Assembly (NCBI RefSeq): GCF_004344915.1
Contig: NZ_SKFG01000009.1
Coordinates: forward strand, 62,001 to 126,000
DNA length: 64,000 nucleotides
Origin: Paenibacillus albiflavus
GTDB taxonomy: Bacteria > Bacillota > Bacilli > Paenibacillales > NBRC-103111
Direction of reading: 5' to 3'
In this document: piece by piece, positions 42,643-51,302 of the stretch
How the letters are laid out: each line of letters opens with the position of its first letter
Position numbering within the stretch: the stretch's first letter is position 1
Position numbers and translations under genes: made by a program
The notes under the pieces: model-generated
Databases searched by the model: none
What the model was told of the DNA's origin: nothing
What the model saw: only the letters and a program-made list of their open reading frames with translations

Positions 42643-43585
42643 ATTTCCAAGATACGATAAGTTCTAGGTGACCGCAAAGCTCATAATGACCAAAGTTAGC
42701 AGGCAGTATAAAGTGATCGCCGTGTTGAAGCGCGTAAATGTGTTCCTCTACTATAAGCTCACCATTACCAGAAATGACGGTACAGATGGTGAATTTGGGA
42801 TTAGAGTCTAGTGCAGCTTTGCCGGCTATACGCCATTTTTGCACATGAAAAAAATCATTCGAGACGAGAGTAGTAATCTCTGCATCGTCCTGCGATAAGG
42901 TCAGATATTGAAGCTTCGACTCCTGGTGTGGAATGTTGGTCACGTTAATCGCCTTGTCCAAATGGAGCTCGCGTAAATTCCCTTCTGGATCTCTTCGGTC
43001 ATAATCATATACACGATACGTAGTGTCTGAGCTTTGCTGCGTTTCAAGGACGACAATTCCTTTGCCAATGGCATGGATCGTTCCGCTTGGCACATAGAAG
43101 AAGTCACCAGCGTTCACTTGAACTCGGCATAAGAGTTGATCCCATTCGCCTTGATCTATCATTTGGCTTAATTGTTCCCTTGAGCTAGCTCGATGTCCAT
43201 AAATGATTTCAGCGCCAGGCTCACTTTCAAGCACATACCAACATTCTGTCTTGCCTTGCTCACCATTCTCATGTTCATTCGCATAGAAATCATCAGGATG
43301 GACTTGAACAGACAAGTCATCAGAGGCATCCAGAATTTTGATAAGAAGCGGGAAAGTGCTGGAATCCGAAAGAAATAACTCGGGATGCTGCCGAAACAGA
43401 TCGCCAAGCGACAGACCTGCATATGGACCGTTTTTGACGGTGCTTTGGCCGTTTGGATGTGCAGACACTCCCCAGCATTCACCCGTTAAGGGAGTAGGGA
43501 TGTTGTAGCCATATAATTGATTCAGCTTGCTGCCTCCCCATATTCGGTCTTTAAATACAGGTTCAAGAAAAATAGGCTCTAGCAC
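42641..43585 (-). CDS. manA: Class I mannose-6-phosphate isomerase
   Basis: Interconverts mannose-6-P and fructose-6-P. GTG at 43585 follows GGAGGGAGGGC; the frame upstream of it has no ATG, TTG or GTG start. 314 residues: VFKDRIWGGSKL, WGVSAHPNGQS, zinc ligands in SVQVHPDD and the Glu of ENGEQGKTECWYVLE, and FYVPSGTIHAIGKGIVVLE. Operon with the ROK kinase 23 nt upstream. Confidence 0.93.
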   Translation of the reverse strand: MLEPIFLEPVFKDRIWGGSKLNQLYGYNIPTPLTGECWGVSAHPNGQSTVKNGPYAGLSLGDLFRQHPELFLSDSSTFPLLIKILDASDDLSVQVHPDDFYANEHENGEQGKTECWYVLESEPGAEIIYGHRASSREQLSQMIDQGEWDQLLCRVQVNAGDFFYVPSGTIHAIGKGIVVLETQQSSDTTYRVYDYDRRDPEGNLRELHLDKAINVTNIPHQESKLQYLTLSQDDAEITTLVSNDFFHVQKWRIAGKAALDSNPKFTICTVISGNGELIVEEHIYALQHGDHFILPANFGHYELCGHLELIVSWK

Positions 43586-43608
43586 GGAAAAAGCCCTCCC
43601 TCCAGCAA

Positions 43609-44523
43609 TCAATATGGATGATGTATGAGTGCGGCTGCTCCAATTAATCCTGCATCCTGAAGCAGCTTGGCAGGCACAATCTTGGCACCTCGGCCTGATG
43701 GGTTAAACGCATGATGAGTAACATAATCTTGTACGGCTGTAAATAAAGGTTGACCGATCTGTGACACCCCTCCGCCGATGACGATCATGTCGGGATCAAA
43801 TAGATTGATTAACGTCACACAACCAATTCCAATGTATCGATAAGCTTGCTCGATCAACTGCTGCAAAGACGCATTTCCTTGCTGAGCAAGATCGAATACT
43901 TCTTTGGTAGAAAGCGGGCTTCCTACGATCGCAGATGCCTGTCTTGCTATAGCAGTTCCAGAAGCAACCCATTCCCAGCAGCCATATTGTCCACAAGTGC
44001 ACCTACCAGCAGATGGGTCGATCACAAAATGCCCCGCATCCCCAGCATTACCTGTTGCGCCAGTAATCAATTTTCCGTGAAGATAAATTCCCGCACCTAT
44101 CCCAGTACTGATCGTAAGAAAAATAAAATGATTGGAATCCTGCGCTGCACCAATCCACTTCTCGGCTAATGTAGCTGCGGTAGCGTCATTTTCCATTCGA
44201 ATAGGGTATGGCAGTAATTTACGCATCTCTTCCACAAGCGGAAAGCCATTCCAACCTGGCAAATTAGGTGGGCAAGTAATCGTGCCGCTTTGCGGATCGA
44301 GAGGACCGGGTGCACCGATGCCTATTCCGATTATTTTATCCGAAAATACTGAATTTTCACTTAATAAATTATGAACGGATTGCGCAATTCTACCAACCAT
44401 CACTTGAGGTGTTACGGTAAAGTCGGTATTTAACCGAGTTTTGGCAAGGATTCTACCAGATGCATCAACAACGCCAACAGCGACTTTAGTGCCGCCAATA
44501 TCAATTCCTACAGCTAAGTTCAT
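43609..44523 (-). CDS. ROK family sugar kinase (glucokinase/fructokinase-like)
   Basis: ATG at 44523 follows GGAGGGATCTA. 304 residues: N-terminal ATP motif LAVGIDIGGTKVAVGVVD, catalytic GIGAPGPLDP, MENDATAATLAEKW, glycine motif TISTGIGAGIY, zinc cluster HFVIDPSAGRCTCGQYGCWEW, and the C-terminal MIVIGGGVSQIG. Substrate not fixed by sequence; pairing with manA suggests mannose, glucose or fructose handling. Confidence 0.9.
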   Translation of the reverse strand: MNLAVGIDIGGTKVAVGVVDASGRILAKTRLNTDFTVTPQVMVGRIAQSVHNLLSENSVFSDKIIGIGIGAPGPLDPQSGTITCPPNLPGWNGFPLVEEMRKLLPYPIRMENDATAATLAEKWIGAAQDSNHFIFLTISTGIGAGIYLHGKLITGATGNAGDAGHFVIDPSAGRCTCGQYGCWEWVASGTAIARQASAIVGSPLSTKEVFDLAQQGNASLQQLIEQAYRYIGIGCVTLINLFDPDMIVIGGGVSQIGQPLFTAVQDYVTHHAFNPSGRGAKIVPAKLLQDAGLIGAAALIHHPY

Positions 44524-44673
44524 TAGATCCCTCCAGAAATTCACTAGAACCAACCATTCGGATATGAGACAATTTTCCTTGAAATCCGTTACATTCACAA
44601 GTTATCATAAAAAAGGGGAGTTGGAAATATATAACTCAAATAATATACATCCCCAACTAATGATTTCGTACGT

Positions 44674-44702
44674 TTGCGCACTATGCTAATCGATTTTATA
44701 AT
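44674..44702 (+). promoter_or_regulatory. Sigma-A promoter of the small-gene pair at 44.7 kb
   Basis: TTGCGC (44674-44679), 17-nt spacer, TATAAT (44697-44702), 38 nt before the next start. Confidence 0.6.
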
Positions 44703-44740
44703 GAAGAAGACGGCAAACTGATGAATGGGATGTGACTTGA

Positions 44741-44995
44741 ATGGATATCGTCAACAAACTAGGCAGAAAAATTAGCATTACGAAGAAAGAACTTGATCTA
44801 CTATTTGGCGAGCATGACGAAAGCTATTATGACGAGGAACAATTTATTCAAATAAAAGGTGCAACCTATGTTCTGCGTGGGAGATCTCGTACAGATGAGC
44901 TGACATGGGACTATAATGAATGGCTTGAAGTAAGTAAAGCGTCCGTCGGGCCAATTCACGAGAATGCGCGATATGTGGAGCCTGGGGACGAATAA
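44741..44995 (+). CDS. Hypothetical 84-residue protein
   Basis: Acidic soluble protein, MDIVNKLGRKISITKKELD at the N terminus, then DESYYDEEQFIQIKGATYVLRGRSR and a Trp-rich C-terminal part. No family recognised. Weak ribosome site (GGGATGTGA). Good promoter upstream and a companion gene 20 nt downstream support it being real. Confidence 0.6.
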   Translation: MDIVNKLGRKISITKKELDLLFGEHDESYYDEEQFIQIKGATYVLRGRSRTDELTWDYNEWLEVSKASVGPIHENARYVEPGDE

Positions 44996-45015
44996 TTGTT
45001 AGGAGTTGACCGCTA

Positions 45016-45246
45016 ATGCCTAAATTTGCTTCATTAAGCCATGATGCAACAAGTAGACTTCGGGATCGAACAGGTAATATGAACCTGGAGTGTTATATTT
45101 ATATTGATGCAGAGAAAGAGGAATACAGCTTTGCGGTTGTTCGATATACAGAGCGGGTGGTGCAGGTTTCATTTGGAGAAATGACTTATGATCCAAGCAG
45201 CTTTGCTTCATTAGTAGATGGCATTTATAAAGCAATTTATGAGTAA
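45016..45246 (+). CDS. Hypothetical 76-residue protein
   Basis: Soluble beta-rich protein starting MPKFASLSHDATSRLRDRTG, with ECYIYIDAEKEEYSFAVVRY. No family recognised. TTAGGAGTTGACC precedes the ATG. It ends at a strong terminator and forms a two-gene unit with the preceding gene. Confidence 0.6.
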   Translation: MPKFASLSHDATSRLRDRTGNMNLECYIYIDAEKEEYSFAVVRYTERVVQVSFGEMTYDPSSFASLVDGIYKAIYE

Positions 45247-45251
45247 TTTAA

Positions 45252-45287
45252 AAATACCTTTCTGCTAGTCCAGCAGAAAGGTATTTA
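45252..45287. terminator. Perfect bidirectional terminator
   Basis: Fifteen-base-pair perfect stem AAATACCTTTCTGCT/AGCAGAAAGGTATTT with a five-base loop, between convergent genes. Confidence 0.9.
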
Positions 45288-45299
45288 AACGTGCGATTA

Positions 45300-45569
45300 T
45301 TATTTGCCTGCAATCGCTAATGCTTGGTCAGCAATTGGCTGCAAGTAAGCTGTCATGCAGTTGCAAAGAAAGTCTTTTTTACATATAGAGCAAGGCTCTT
45401 TGTATAAACGATTGATATGAGTCGGTGTAATAGCACCAGTGTTTAAATCACGTTCGAATATCAAACGGCAATGATTGCGATCCTGAAGAACTACATTAAT
45501 TTCGAATAGACCGTTCTTGGGATTGTCACTAACCACTTCTGCTTCTACCACTTTGGGTTGATAAGCCAT
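45300..45569 (-). CDS. Hypothetical Cys-rich 89-residue protein
   Basis: Small soluble protein with a likely metal-binding cluster EPCSICKKDFLCNCM (CxxC-x5-CxC) near residues 57-71. The N-terminal half is a beta-rich stretch with EINVVLQDRNHCRLIFERD. No family name recognised. Good ribosome site GCAAGGAGGAAAT. Confidence 0.6.
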   Translation of the reverse strand: MAYQPKVVEAEVVSDNPKNGLFEINVVLQDRNHCRLIFERDLNTGAITPTHINRLYKEPCSICKKDFLCNCMTAYLQPIADQALAIAGK

Positions 45570-45685
45570 TCTATTTCCTCCTTGCGATCAATTGCATACA
45601 TCGATCGTACGATGATGCGGATATGCATTATCTTATTATATAAAGGATGGATACTTGATTCAACTAATTTTCACATTTAATGTCA

Positions 45686-45952
45686 TTATTTTGGCTGCTT
45701 GCGCTTTTCTTTAAACCGAGGTACGACATAATTGCGTTTACGATCTCTAAATAAGATCCAGCCACCAAGGAAAAATATACCGAGAACGAATAAAAATAGC
45801 CCCAGAATTAACTTACCCCACAATAAGTGACCGATCGCAGGTTCGAATTGGGCAAAGAAGGCTTCTTTCATTAGAATAAAGCCATAGGTGGATAGAATGC
45901 CTGGTATAACAATCAAAAGGATTGCGATAATCCTTGACAGTTTTAATTTCAT
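45686..45952 (-). CDS. DUF2627 small membrane protein (YqzF-like)
   Basis: Eighty-eight residues, two membrane helices (about 9-27 and 47-67) and a basic C-terminal tail. The pattern RIIAILLIVIPGILSTYGFILMK is typical of DUF2627. B. subtilis yqzF also sits next to the bkd operon. Confidence 0.82.
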   Translation of the reverse strand: MKLKLSRIIAILLIVIPGILSTYGFILMKEAFFAQFEPAIGHLLWGKLILGLFLFVLGIFFLGGWILFRDRKRNYVVPRFKEKRKQPK

Positions 45953-46069
45953 ATCAATTGCTCCTTGATTATAAGAAGTATTTACAGTTCGTCAGGTAAG
46001 TATGATAACTGTGATTATTTTAACATAGAATCAAGTACACAGTATGTGTCTAATTTGATAATTTTGGAC

Positions 46070-46123
46070 TATAATGAAGGCGGGATTGTTTTGCTGAGGA
46101 AGCAGTTGTATCTGTTTCTTCAG
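46070..46123 (+). promoter_or_regulatory. TATAAT and 5' stem-loop before the bkd operon
   Basis: TATAAT at 46070-46075 without a clear -35. Just after the expected start lies an 11-bp stem CTGAGGAAGCA (46094-46104) / TGTTTCTTCAG (46113-46123) including two G-U pairs, with an eight-base loop. No sigma-54 (-24/-12) promoter is visible, although B. subtilis bkd uses one. Confidence 0.4.
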
Positions 46124-46174
46124 ATCATCTAGAGCTTAACATCAGTATGATTAATAATATAGGGGGAATTGGCT

Positions 46175-47599
46175 TTGAGTAATAAGACATATGATATCGT
46201 TGTGTTGGGTGGAGGAACAGGCGGCTATATTGCAGCGATTCGCGCTGCCCAATTAGGGAAGACTGTTGCTATCGTTGAGAAGGACAAGCTTGGCGGCACA
46301 TGCTTGCATCGCGGTTGTATTCCGAGTAAGGCGCTTCTTCGTTCGGCAGAGATCTATTCGATTATGCAGGAAAGTGATCGTTACGGCATATCTACAGGTG
46401 AAATTGCGCTTCACTTTGATAAAGTGCAGGAACGGAAGCAAGCGGTTATCAATCAAATGCACACGGGCATTCAATATTTAATGAAGAAAAATAAAATTGA
46501 TGTGTATCAAGGCACAGGCCGTATTATGGGTGCGACGATTTTCTCGCCACGCACAGGTTCTGTATCGGTAGAGCTAGAAAATGGAGAAATTGAGGTGCTG
46601 GTACCGCAGAACCTGATTATCGCTACCGGCTCCACGCCTCGTTATTTACCTGATTTAACACCTGATGGAGAACGGATTCTATCGAGTGATGAAGCGCTTG
46701 AGCTAGACAAGTTACCAAAATCAATCCTTATTATTGGCGGCGGAGTGATTGGTGTTGAATGGGCTTCGATGCTTAATGATTTCGGAGTCGAAGTAACGAT
46801 TGTGGAGTACGAAAAGCGCTTAGTAAACAATGAAGACGAAGAGATTTCCAAGGAATTGCAGCGTTTGTTCCGTAAGCGTGGAATTAAAGCTGTTACTGGC
46901 GCTAAGGTATTACTTGACTCCGTTCAGGTTGACGGCGATGGAGTGAAGGTTAAAGCCGAGCAGAATGGTGAAATCATTGAATTAATCGGCGAGAAGCTGC
47001 TTGTATCGGTTGGACGTAAAGCATGCGTTGACGGATATGGATTAGAAAATACAGATGTTAAGGTTGAGAACGGCGTTATTGTCGTTAATGAATATATGCA
47101 AACGGCAGAATCACACATTTATGCAATTGGCGATGTTGTAGGCGGCTTGCAGTTAGCGCATGTAGCTTCACATGAAGGAATTGTGGCAGTTGAGCATATT
47201 TGCGAGGAAGATGCACATCCGATTCAGCCGCATTTGGTTCCTAAATGTACATACACACGTCCTGAGATTGCATCCGTTGGGTACACAGAGGCAGCGGCAA
47301 GAGCGAAGAATTATGATGTAAAAGTTGGAAAGTTCCCGTTCAAGGCGATTGGTAAAGCTCATGTATATGGTGATGCTGATGGATTCGTTAAAGTAGTTGC
47401 AGATAGCGCGACAAATGACATTCTTGGCGTTCATATTATTGGACCTCATGCCACAGACTATATTAGTGAAGCAGCATTGGCACAAGTATTGAATGCGACG
47501 CCGTGGGAAGTTGGTACAACGATCCATCCGCATCCAACGTTATCAGAGGCAATTGGTGAAGCGATGCTAGCAGCTGATGGTAAGGCATTTGGAATTTAA
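46175..47599 (+). CDS. lpdV: Dihydrolipoyl dehydrogenase (E3) of branched-chain keto-acid complex
   Basis: FAD enzyme reoxidising lipoamide. TTG at 46175 is preferred to one two codons earlier because AGGGGG is then seven to eight bases away. 474 residues: FAD motif VLGGGTGGYIAAIRAAQLG, redox pair GGTCLHRGCIPSKALL, NAD motif ILIIGGGVIGVEW, and active His in HPHPTLSEA. First gene of the bkd cluster. The ptb-bcd-buk genes that precede lpdV in B. subtilis are not present here. Confidence 0.94.
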   Translation: MSNKTYDIVVLGGGTGGYIAAIRAAQLGKTVAIVEKDKLGGTCLHRGCIPSKALLRSAEIYSIMQESDRYGISTGEIALHFDKVQERKQAVINQMHTGIQYLMKKNKIDVYQGTGRIMGATIFSPRTGSVSVELENGEIEVLVPQNLIIATGSTPRYLPDLTPDGERILSSDEALELDKLPKSILIIGGGVIGVEWASMLNDFGVEVTIVEYEKRLVNNEDEEISKELQRLFRKRGIKAVTGAKVLLDSVQVDGDGVKVKAEQNGEIIELIGEKLLVSVGRKACVDGYGLENTDVKVENGVIVVNEYMQTAESHIYAIGDVVGGLQLAHVASHEGIVAVEHICEEDAHPIQPHLVPKCTYTRPEIASVGYTEAAARAKNYDVKVGKFPFKAIGKAHVYGDADGFVKVVADSATNDILGVHIIGPHATDYISEAALAQVLNATPWEVGTTIHPHPTLSEAIGEAMLAADGKAFGI

Positions 47600-47621
47600 T
47601 CCATTCCTGTCTGGGCTGCCA

Positions 47622-47650
47622 TTGTGTTCGTACCGATTAGGCATTATAAT
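47622..47650 (+). promoter_or_regulatory. Sigma-A promoter between lpdV and bkdAA
   Basis: TTGTGT (47622-47627), exactly 17 nt, TATAAT (47645-47650), 60 nt before bkdAA. Indicates that bkdAA-bkdAB-bkdB can be transcribed apart from lpdV. Confidence 0.6.
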
Positions 47651-47710
47651 AGGATCTAGAGTCAAGTCTTAGTACCAGGTAATAAAAAGTAACCTAGGAG
47701 GGGATTCTCC

Positions 47711-48721
47711 ATGTCTATCGGTCAACTTCATTTACACCAATCGTTAGGTTTAACAGATGAACGAGTAATTGAAATGTATAAGTATATAGTGCTTGCACGC
47801 AAGTTTGATGAGCGTTCGTTCTTGCTGCAACGCGCAGGTAAGGTAGCTTTTCATGTATCGGGAATAGGTCAGGAAACGGCACAGGTTGCTGCTGCGTTCG
47901 CTCTTGATCGTGAGCGTGACTATTTCCTGCCTTATTATCGTGATTATGGTTTTGTTCTAAGTGTAGGAATGACGGTAAAGGAGCTTATGCTCTCTGCTTT
48001 TGCCAAGGCGGAAGATACATCTTCTGGCGGCCGCCAAATGCCGGGTCACTTCAGCTCTCGCAAGCTGAGGATAGTAACAGGCTCTTCACCTGTGACGACA
48101 CAGGTGCCGCATGCAGTTGGTATTGCATTAGCAGCCAAAATGAAAGGTGAGCAGCTTGTTTCTTTTGTTACATTTGGCGAAGGTTCAAGCAATCAGGGGG
48201 ATTTTCATGAAGGGGCTAACTTTGCAGGTGTACACAAGCTGCCAGTAATCTTCATGTGCGAAAATAACCAGTATGCCATTTCTATCCCTTACCACATGCA
48301 GGTGGGTGGTAAAATTGCCGATCGCGCGTTGGGCTATGGCTTCAAAGGCATTAGCGTAGATGGCACCAATCCGCTTGAAGTTTATCGTGTGACGAAGGAA
48401 GCTAGAGAAAGAGCGCTTCGCGGAGAAGGGCCTACGCTTATTGAAGCGGTCATGTATCGTCTTTCTCCACACTCGACCGCAGATGATGATATGCTCTATC
48501 GGACGAAAGAAGAGGTAGAGATGAATCGCGAACGTGATGGATTACCGCGCTTTAAGCAGTATCTTATGGATTGTGGCTTATGGGATAATGAGCACGAGGC
48601 AGCACTACTAGATGAAATTAAGAAGCAAATAAACGAAGCGACAGCTTATGCGGAAGCTGCACCTTATCCGCTTCCTGAAGACACATTGAAGCATGTATTT
48701 GCGGAGAAGGAGGAAGCATAA
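47711..48721 (+). CDS. bkdAA: Branched-chain 2-oxoacid dehydrogenase E1 alpha
   Basis: Thiamine-diphosphate subunit for oxidative decarboxylation of branched-chain keto acids, which prime anteiso/iso fatty acids. 336 residues: FHVSGIGQETAQVAAAFAL, DTSSGGRQMPGHFSS, TPP motif FGEGSSNQGDFHEGANFAGV then CENNQYAISIP, and YRLSPHSTADDD. ATG behind TAGGAGGGG; bkdAB begins one base after the stop. Confidence 0.94.
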   Translation: MSIGQLHLHQSLGLTDERVIEMYKYIVLARKFDERSFLLQRAGKVAFHVSGIGQETAQVAAAFALDRERDYFLPYYRDYGFVLSVGMTVKELMLSAFAKAEDTSSGGRQMPGHFSSRKLRIVTGSSPVTTQVPHAVGIALAAKMKGEQLVSFVTFGEGSSNQGDFHEGANFAGVHKLPVIFMCENNQYAISIPYHMQVGGKIADRALGYGFKGISVDGTNPLEVYRVTKEARERALRGEGPTLIEAVMYRLSPHSTADDDMLYRTKEEVEMNRERDGLPRFKQYLMDCGLWDNEHEAALLDEIKKQINEATAYAEAAPYPLPEDTLKHVFAEKEEA

Positions 48722-48722
48722 T

Positions 48723-49703
48723 ATGGCAGTTATCACATACCTTGAAGCGATACGTTCTGCAATGCAAGAGGAAATGCGTCGTGATGAGAATGTTTTTGTG
48801 CTTGGTGAAGACGTTGGAAAGGGCGGCGTCAACAACGCCACCAAGAACATGCGTGACGAGTTCGGCCACGCACGCGTACTCGATACGCCGCTTGCTGAGT
48901 CGGCGATCGTCGGCGTAGCGATTGGCGCAGCTATGCATGGTATGCGCCCAATCGCTGAAATTCAGTTTGCCGACTTCGTGTTCCCTGCGGCAAACCAGAT
49001 CATTAGCGAAGCGGCGAGAATCCGCTATCGTTCGAACAACGATTGGCACTGTCCTATCGTGATACGTTTACCTTATGGAGCTACTGGCGGAGGTGCCTTG
49101 TACCATTCTCAGTGTCCTGAGTCTGTGTTCATCGGCACGCCAGGACTTAAGATTGTGGCACCTTCAACGCCTTACGATGCCAAAGGATTGATGAAAGCAG
49201 CAATTCGCGATGAAGATCCTGTGCTTTACTTTGAGCACAAGAAGGCATACTTGTCACAATCCGCTGAGGTTCAAGGCGATGATTATATCGTGCCGATCGG
49301 TAAAGCAGATGCAAAGCGTGTGGGCACAGATGTTACCGTGATTACTTATGGCATGTATGTACACTATGCGCTGCAAGCTGCTGAGGAGTTAGCCAAAGAG
49401 AATATCTCCGTTCATGTGCTTGACCTCCGTACGCTGCAACCGCTTGATAAGGAAGGAATCCTTGAAGCGGCGGCGAAGACAGGTAAAGTACTCATTGCTC
49501 ATGAAGATAACAAAACGGGTGGTGTTGGTGCAGAAGTAGCCGCCATTATTGCGGAAGAACTTTTGTTTGATTTAGATGCGCCAATCATGCGTTTATGTGG
49601 ACCCGATGTGCCAGCAGTAGGGATGAATCCGCCGATGGAGAAATTCTTTCTGCTGAATTCAGACAAATTCAAAGAAGCGTTGCGCAAGTTAGCGCAGTTC
49701 TAA
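48723..49703 (+). CDS. bkdAB: Branched-chain 2-oxoacid dehydrogenase E1 beta
   Basis: Partner of BkdAA. The ATG at 48723 follows AGGAGGAAGC at the end of bkdAA. 326 residues: ITYLEAIRSAMQEEM, GEDVGKGGVNNATKNM, DTPLAESAIVGVAIGAA, RLPYGATGGGALYHSQ, and ending MEKFFLLNSDKFKEALRKL. A patch at 48820-49050 is about 58-60% G+C by count, higher than the rest of the gene. Confidence 0.94.
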   Translation: MAVITYLEAIRSAMQEEMRRDENVFVLGEDVGKGGVNNATKNMRDEFGHARVLDTPLAESAIVGVAIGAAMHGMRPIAEIQFADFVFPAANQIISEAARIRYRSNNDWHCPIVIRLPYGATGGGALYHSQCPESVFIGTPGLKIVAPSTPYDAKGLMKAAIRDEDPVLYFEHKKAYLSQSAEVQGDDYIVPIGKADAKRVGTDVTVITYGMYVHYALQAAEELAKENISVHVLDLRTLQPLDKEGILEAAAKTGKVLIAHEDNKTGGVGAEVAAIIAEELLFDLDAPIMRLCGPDVPAVGMNPPMEKFFLLNSDKFKEALRKLAQF

Positions 49704-49725
49704 GGAAAATGTAGGAGGTGCGAAG

Positions 49726-51066
49726 GTGAGCGAGACGAATCAAACCATCGTAGAGGTAACAGTGCCGCATCTAGCTGAAACACTAGTTTCAGCTCAGATC
49801 GGGAAATGGCTAAAGCAGCCTGGAGATCTGGTTGAACAATACGACATCATTTGTGAACTATATACGGATAAAGTCAATACAGAAATGCCTTCTCCCGTAT
49901 CGGGTAAAATCGTCAAAATATTAGTAGGTGAAGGCGAAGTTGCGGATGTGGGGCAAGCGATCTGCCTTGTGAATACAGCAGGTGAAGCGAGTGGAGCACA
50001 GCTTCTTGAAGAAACACCAAGTCCTTTTCAGAGCAACTTTACTAAGGCATCAGATGCGCAAGATCAAAGCATGCGTAATCGATATTCTCCTGCTGTGCAA
50101 AAGCTTGCCGCCGAGCATGGCGTTAATTTGCAACTTGTTTCAGGAACGGGACTAGGTGGTCGAATTACGCGCAAGGATGTAGAGGCCTATGTAAGCAGTG
50201 GTCAAGCGTTGCAACCACAACAAACTTCTCCTTTTGCTGAGATTGCGCATGAGCAGCATGTTCCTGCACAGACACCACAACAAATTCCACTGCGTTCCAC
50301 AGGTATTCATTTGTCAGAGAACCCACCACTGCCTAAAATTGAGGTGGAAGGTAATGCAGCCGGTAATCGCGGTGAATACTTAATCGATGTGACGCCGATT
50401 CGGAATACAATTGCTTCCCATATGCGCCAATCGGTAGCTGAGATTCCACACGCTTGGACGATGATTGAAGTGGATTTAACGAACCTGGTTGTACTTCGCA
50501 ACAAGGTGAAGGATGAATTCATGCGTAAGGAAGGTGTGAACCTTACATACTTAGCTTTTGTGATTAAAGCAGTTGTAGGCGCAATTAAAGACTACCCAAT
50601 CATGAACTCAGTATGGGCAGTCGATAAAATTATTGTGAAGCGGGACATTAATATTTCTCTAGCGGTTGGTACTGAGGATTTTGTTGTGACACCTGTTATT
50701 CAGAGGGCTGATCAGAAGAATATTGCAGGCTTGGCGAGAGATATCGATGATCTAACGAAGAAAGCGCGGAATAACAAGCTTACGCTCAGCGACTTGCAAG
50801 GTGGTACGTTTACCTTGAATAATACAGGATCATTCGGTTCGATCGCATCTTATCCGATAATCAATTATCCGCAAGCTGCTATTCTTTCATTCGAATCGAT
50901 CGTGAAGAAGCCTGTCGTGATTCAAGATATGATCGCCGTTAGATCAATGGCTAACCTATGCTTGTCCTTAGATCATCGTATTCTCGACGGTGTTATCTGC
51001 GGAAGGTTCCTGCAGCGAGTTAAAGAGAACTTGGAAAGCTATAATACGGAAACTTCTCTGTATTAA
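49726..51066 (+). CDS. bkdB: Branched-chain 2-oxoacid dehydrogenase E2 (acyltransferase)
   Basis: Core of the complex. GTG start behind GGAGGTGCGAAG. 446 residues: one lipoyl domain with the lipoylated lysine in YTDKVNTEMPSP, a peripheral-subunit-binding domain (RYSPAVQKLAAEHGVNLQ, GGRITRKDVEAYV), a Gln/Pro linker and the catalytic domain ending LSLDHRILDGVICGRFLQ. Its stop overlaps, tail to tail, the stop of a minus-strand micro-gene. Confidence 0.95.
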   Translation: MSETNQTIVEVTVPHLAETLVSAQIGKWLKQPGDLVEQYDIICELYTDKVNTEMPSPVSGKIVKILVGEGEVADVGQAICLVNTAGEASGAQLLEETPSPFQSNFTKASDAQDQSMRNRYSPAVQKLAAEHGVNLQLVSGTGLGGRITRKDVEAYVSSGQALQPQQTSPFAEIAHEQHVPAQTPQQIPLRSTGIHLSENPPLPKIEVEGNAAGNRGEYLIDVTPIRNTIASHMRQSVAEIPHAWTMIEVDLTNLVVLRNKVKDEFMRKEGVNLTYLAFVIKAVVGAIKDYPIMNSVWAVDKIIVKRDINISLAVGTEDFVVTPVIQRADQKNIAGLARDIDDLTKKARNNKLTLSDLQGGTFTLNNTGSFGSIASYPIINYPQAAILSFESIVKKPVVIQDMIAVRSMANLCLSLDHRILDGVICGRFLQRVKENLESYNTETSLY

Positions 51067-51161
51067 AAAATCAAGTAACTAAACGACATCAAGAGTGTTG
51101 ACAGCAACATGCTGATGAGCATGAGATAAATAACAATTTTGAACCATTTTCTGTTTTTCAA
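51063..51161 (-). CDS. prli42: Prli42-like stressosome-associated micro-protein
   Basis: Thirty-two residues from a TTG start with AAGGAG eight bases upstream: MKNRKWFKIVIYLMLI then SMLLSTLLMSFSYLIF. A basic N terminus and a single membrane helix with the YLMLI-ML-STLL pattern match Prli42, the membrane peptide that ties the stressosome to the envelope in Listeria and Bacillus. Too short for usual gene calling. It overlaps the bkdB stop codon by four bases. Confidence 0.78.
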   Translation of the reverse strand: MKNRKWFKIVIYLMLISMLLSTLLMSFSYLIF

Positions 51162-51183
51162 ATGAATCACTCCTTGCTTATTT

Positions 51184-51294
51184 AAGAAAACGCACTTGAT
51201 TCTCGGATGAGAGTTAAGTCGTTTTCTGTTCGTATTTTAGAATGGATAACTTATGTGTCCAAACTCTATTGTAATTCATTTAGCCTATTGGAGG
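51184..51294 (+). repeat. Degenerate, rearranged copy F of the two-hairpin repeat
   Basis: Here a module-2-like hairpin (AGAAAACG at about 51187 with CGTTTTCT at about 51221) comes first, and module-1-like sequence (GTTCGTATTTTAGAAT then GGATAAC, GTGTCC, CTCTATTGTAAT) follows. The module-1 part is about 77% identical to copies A-C by eye and shares the left flank GTTCGTATT with copy B. The order is reversed relative to the other copies. Confidence 0.55.
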
Positions 51295-51302
51295 GAAGAG
51301 CC

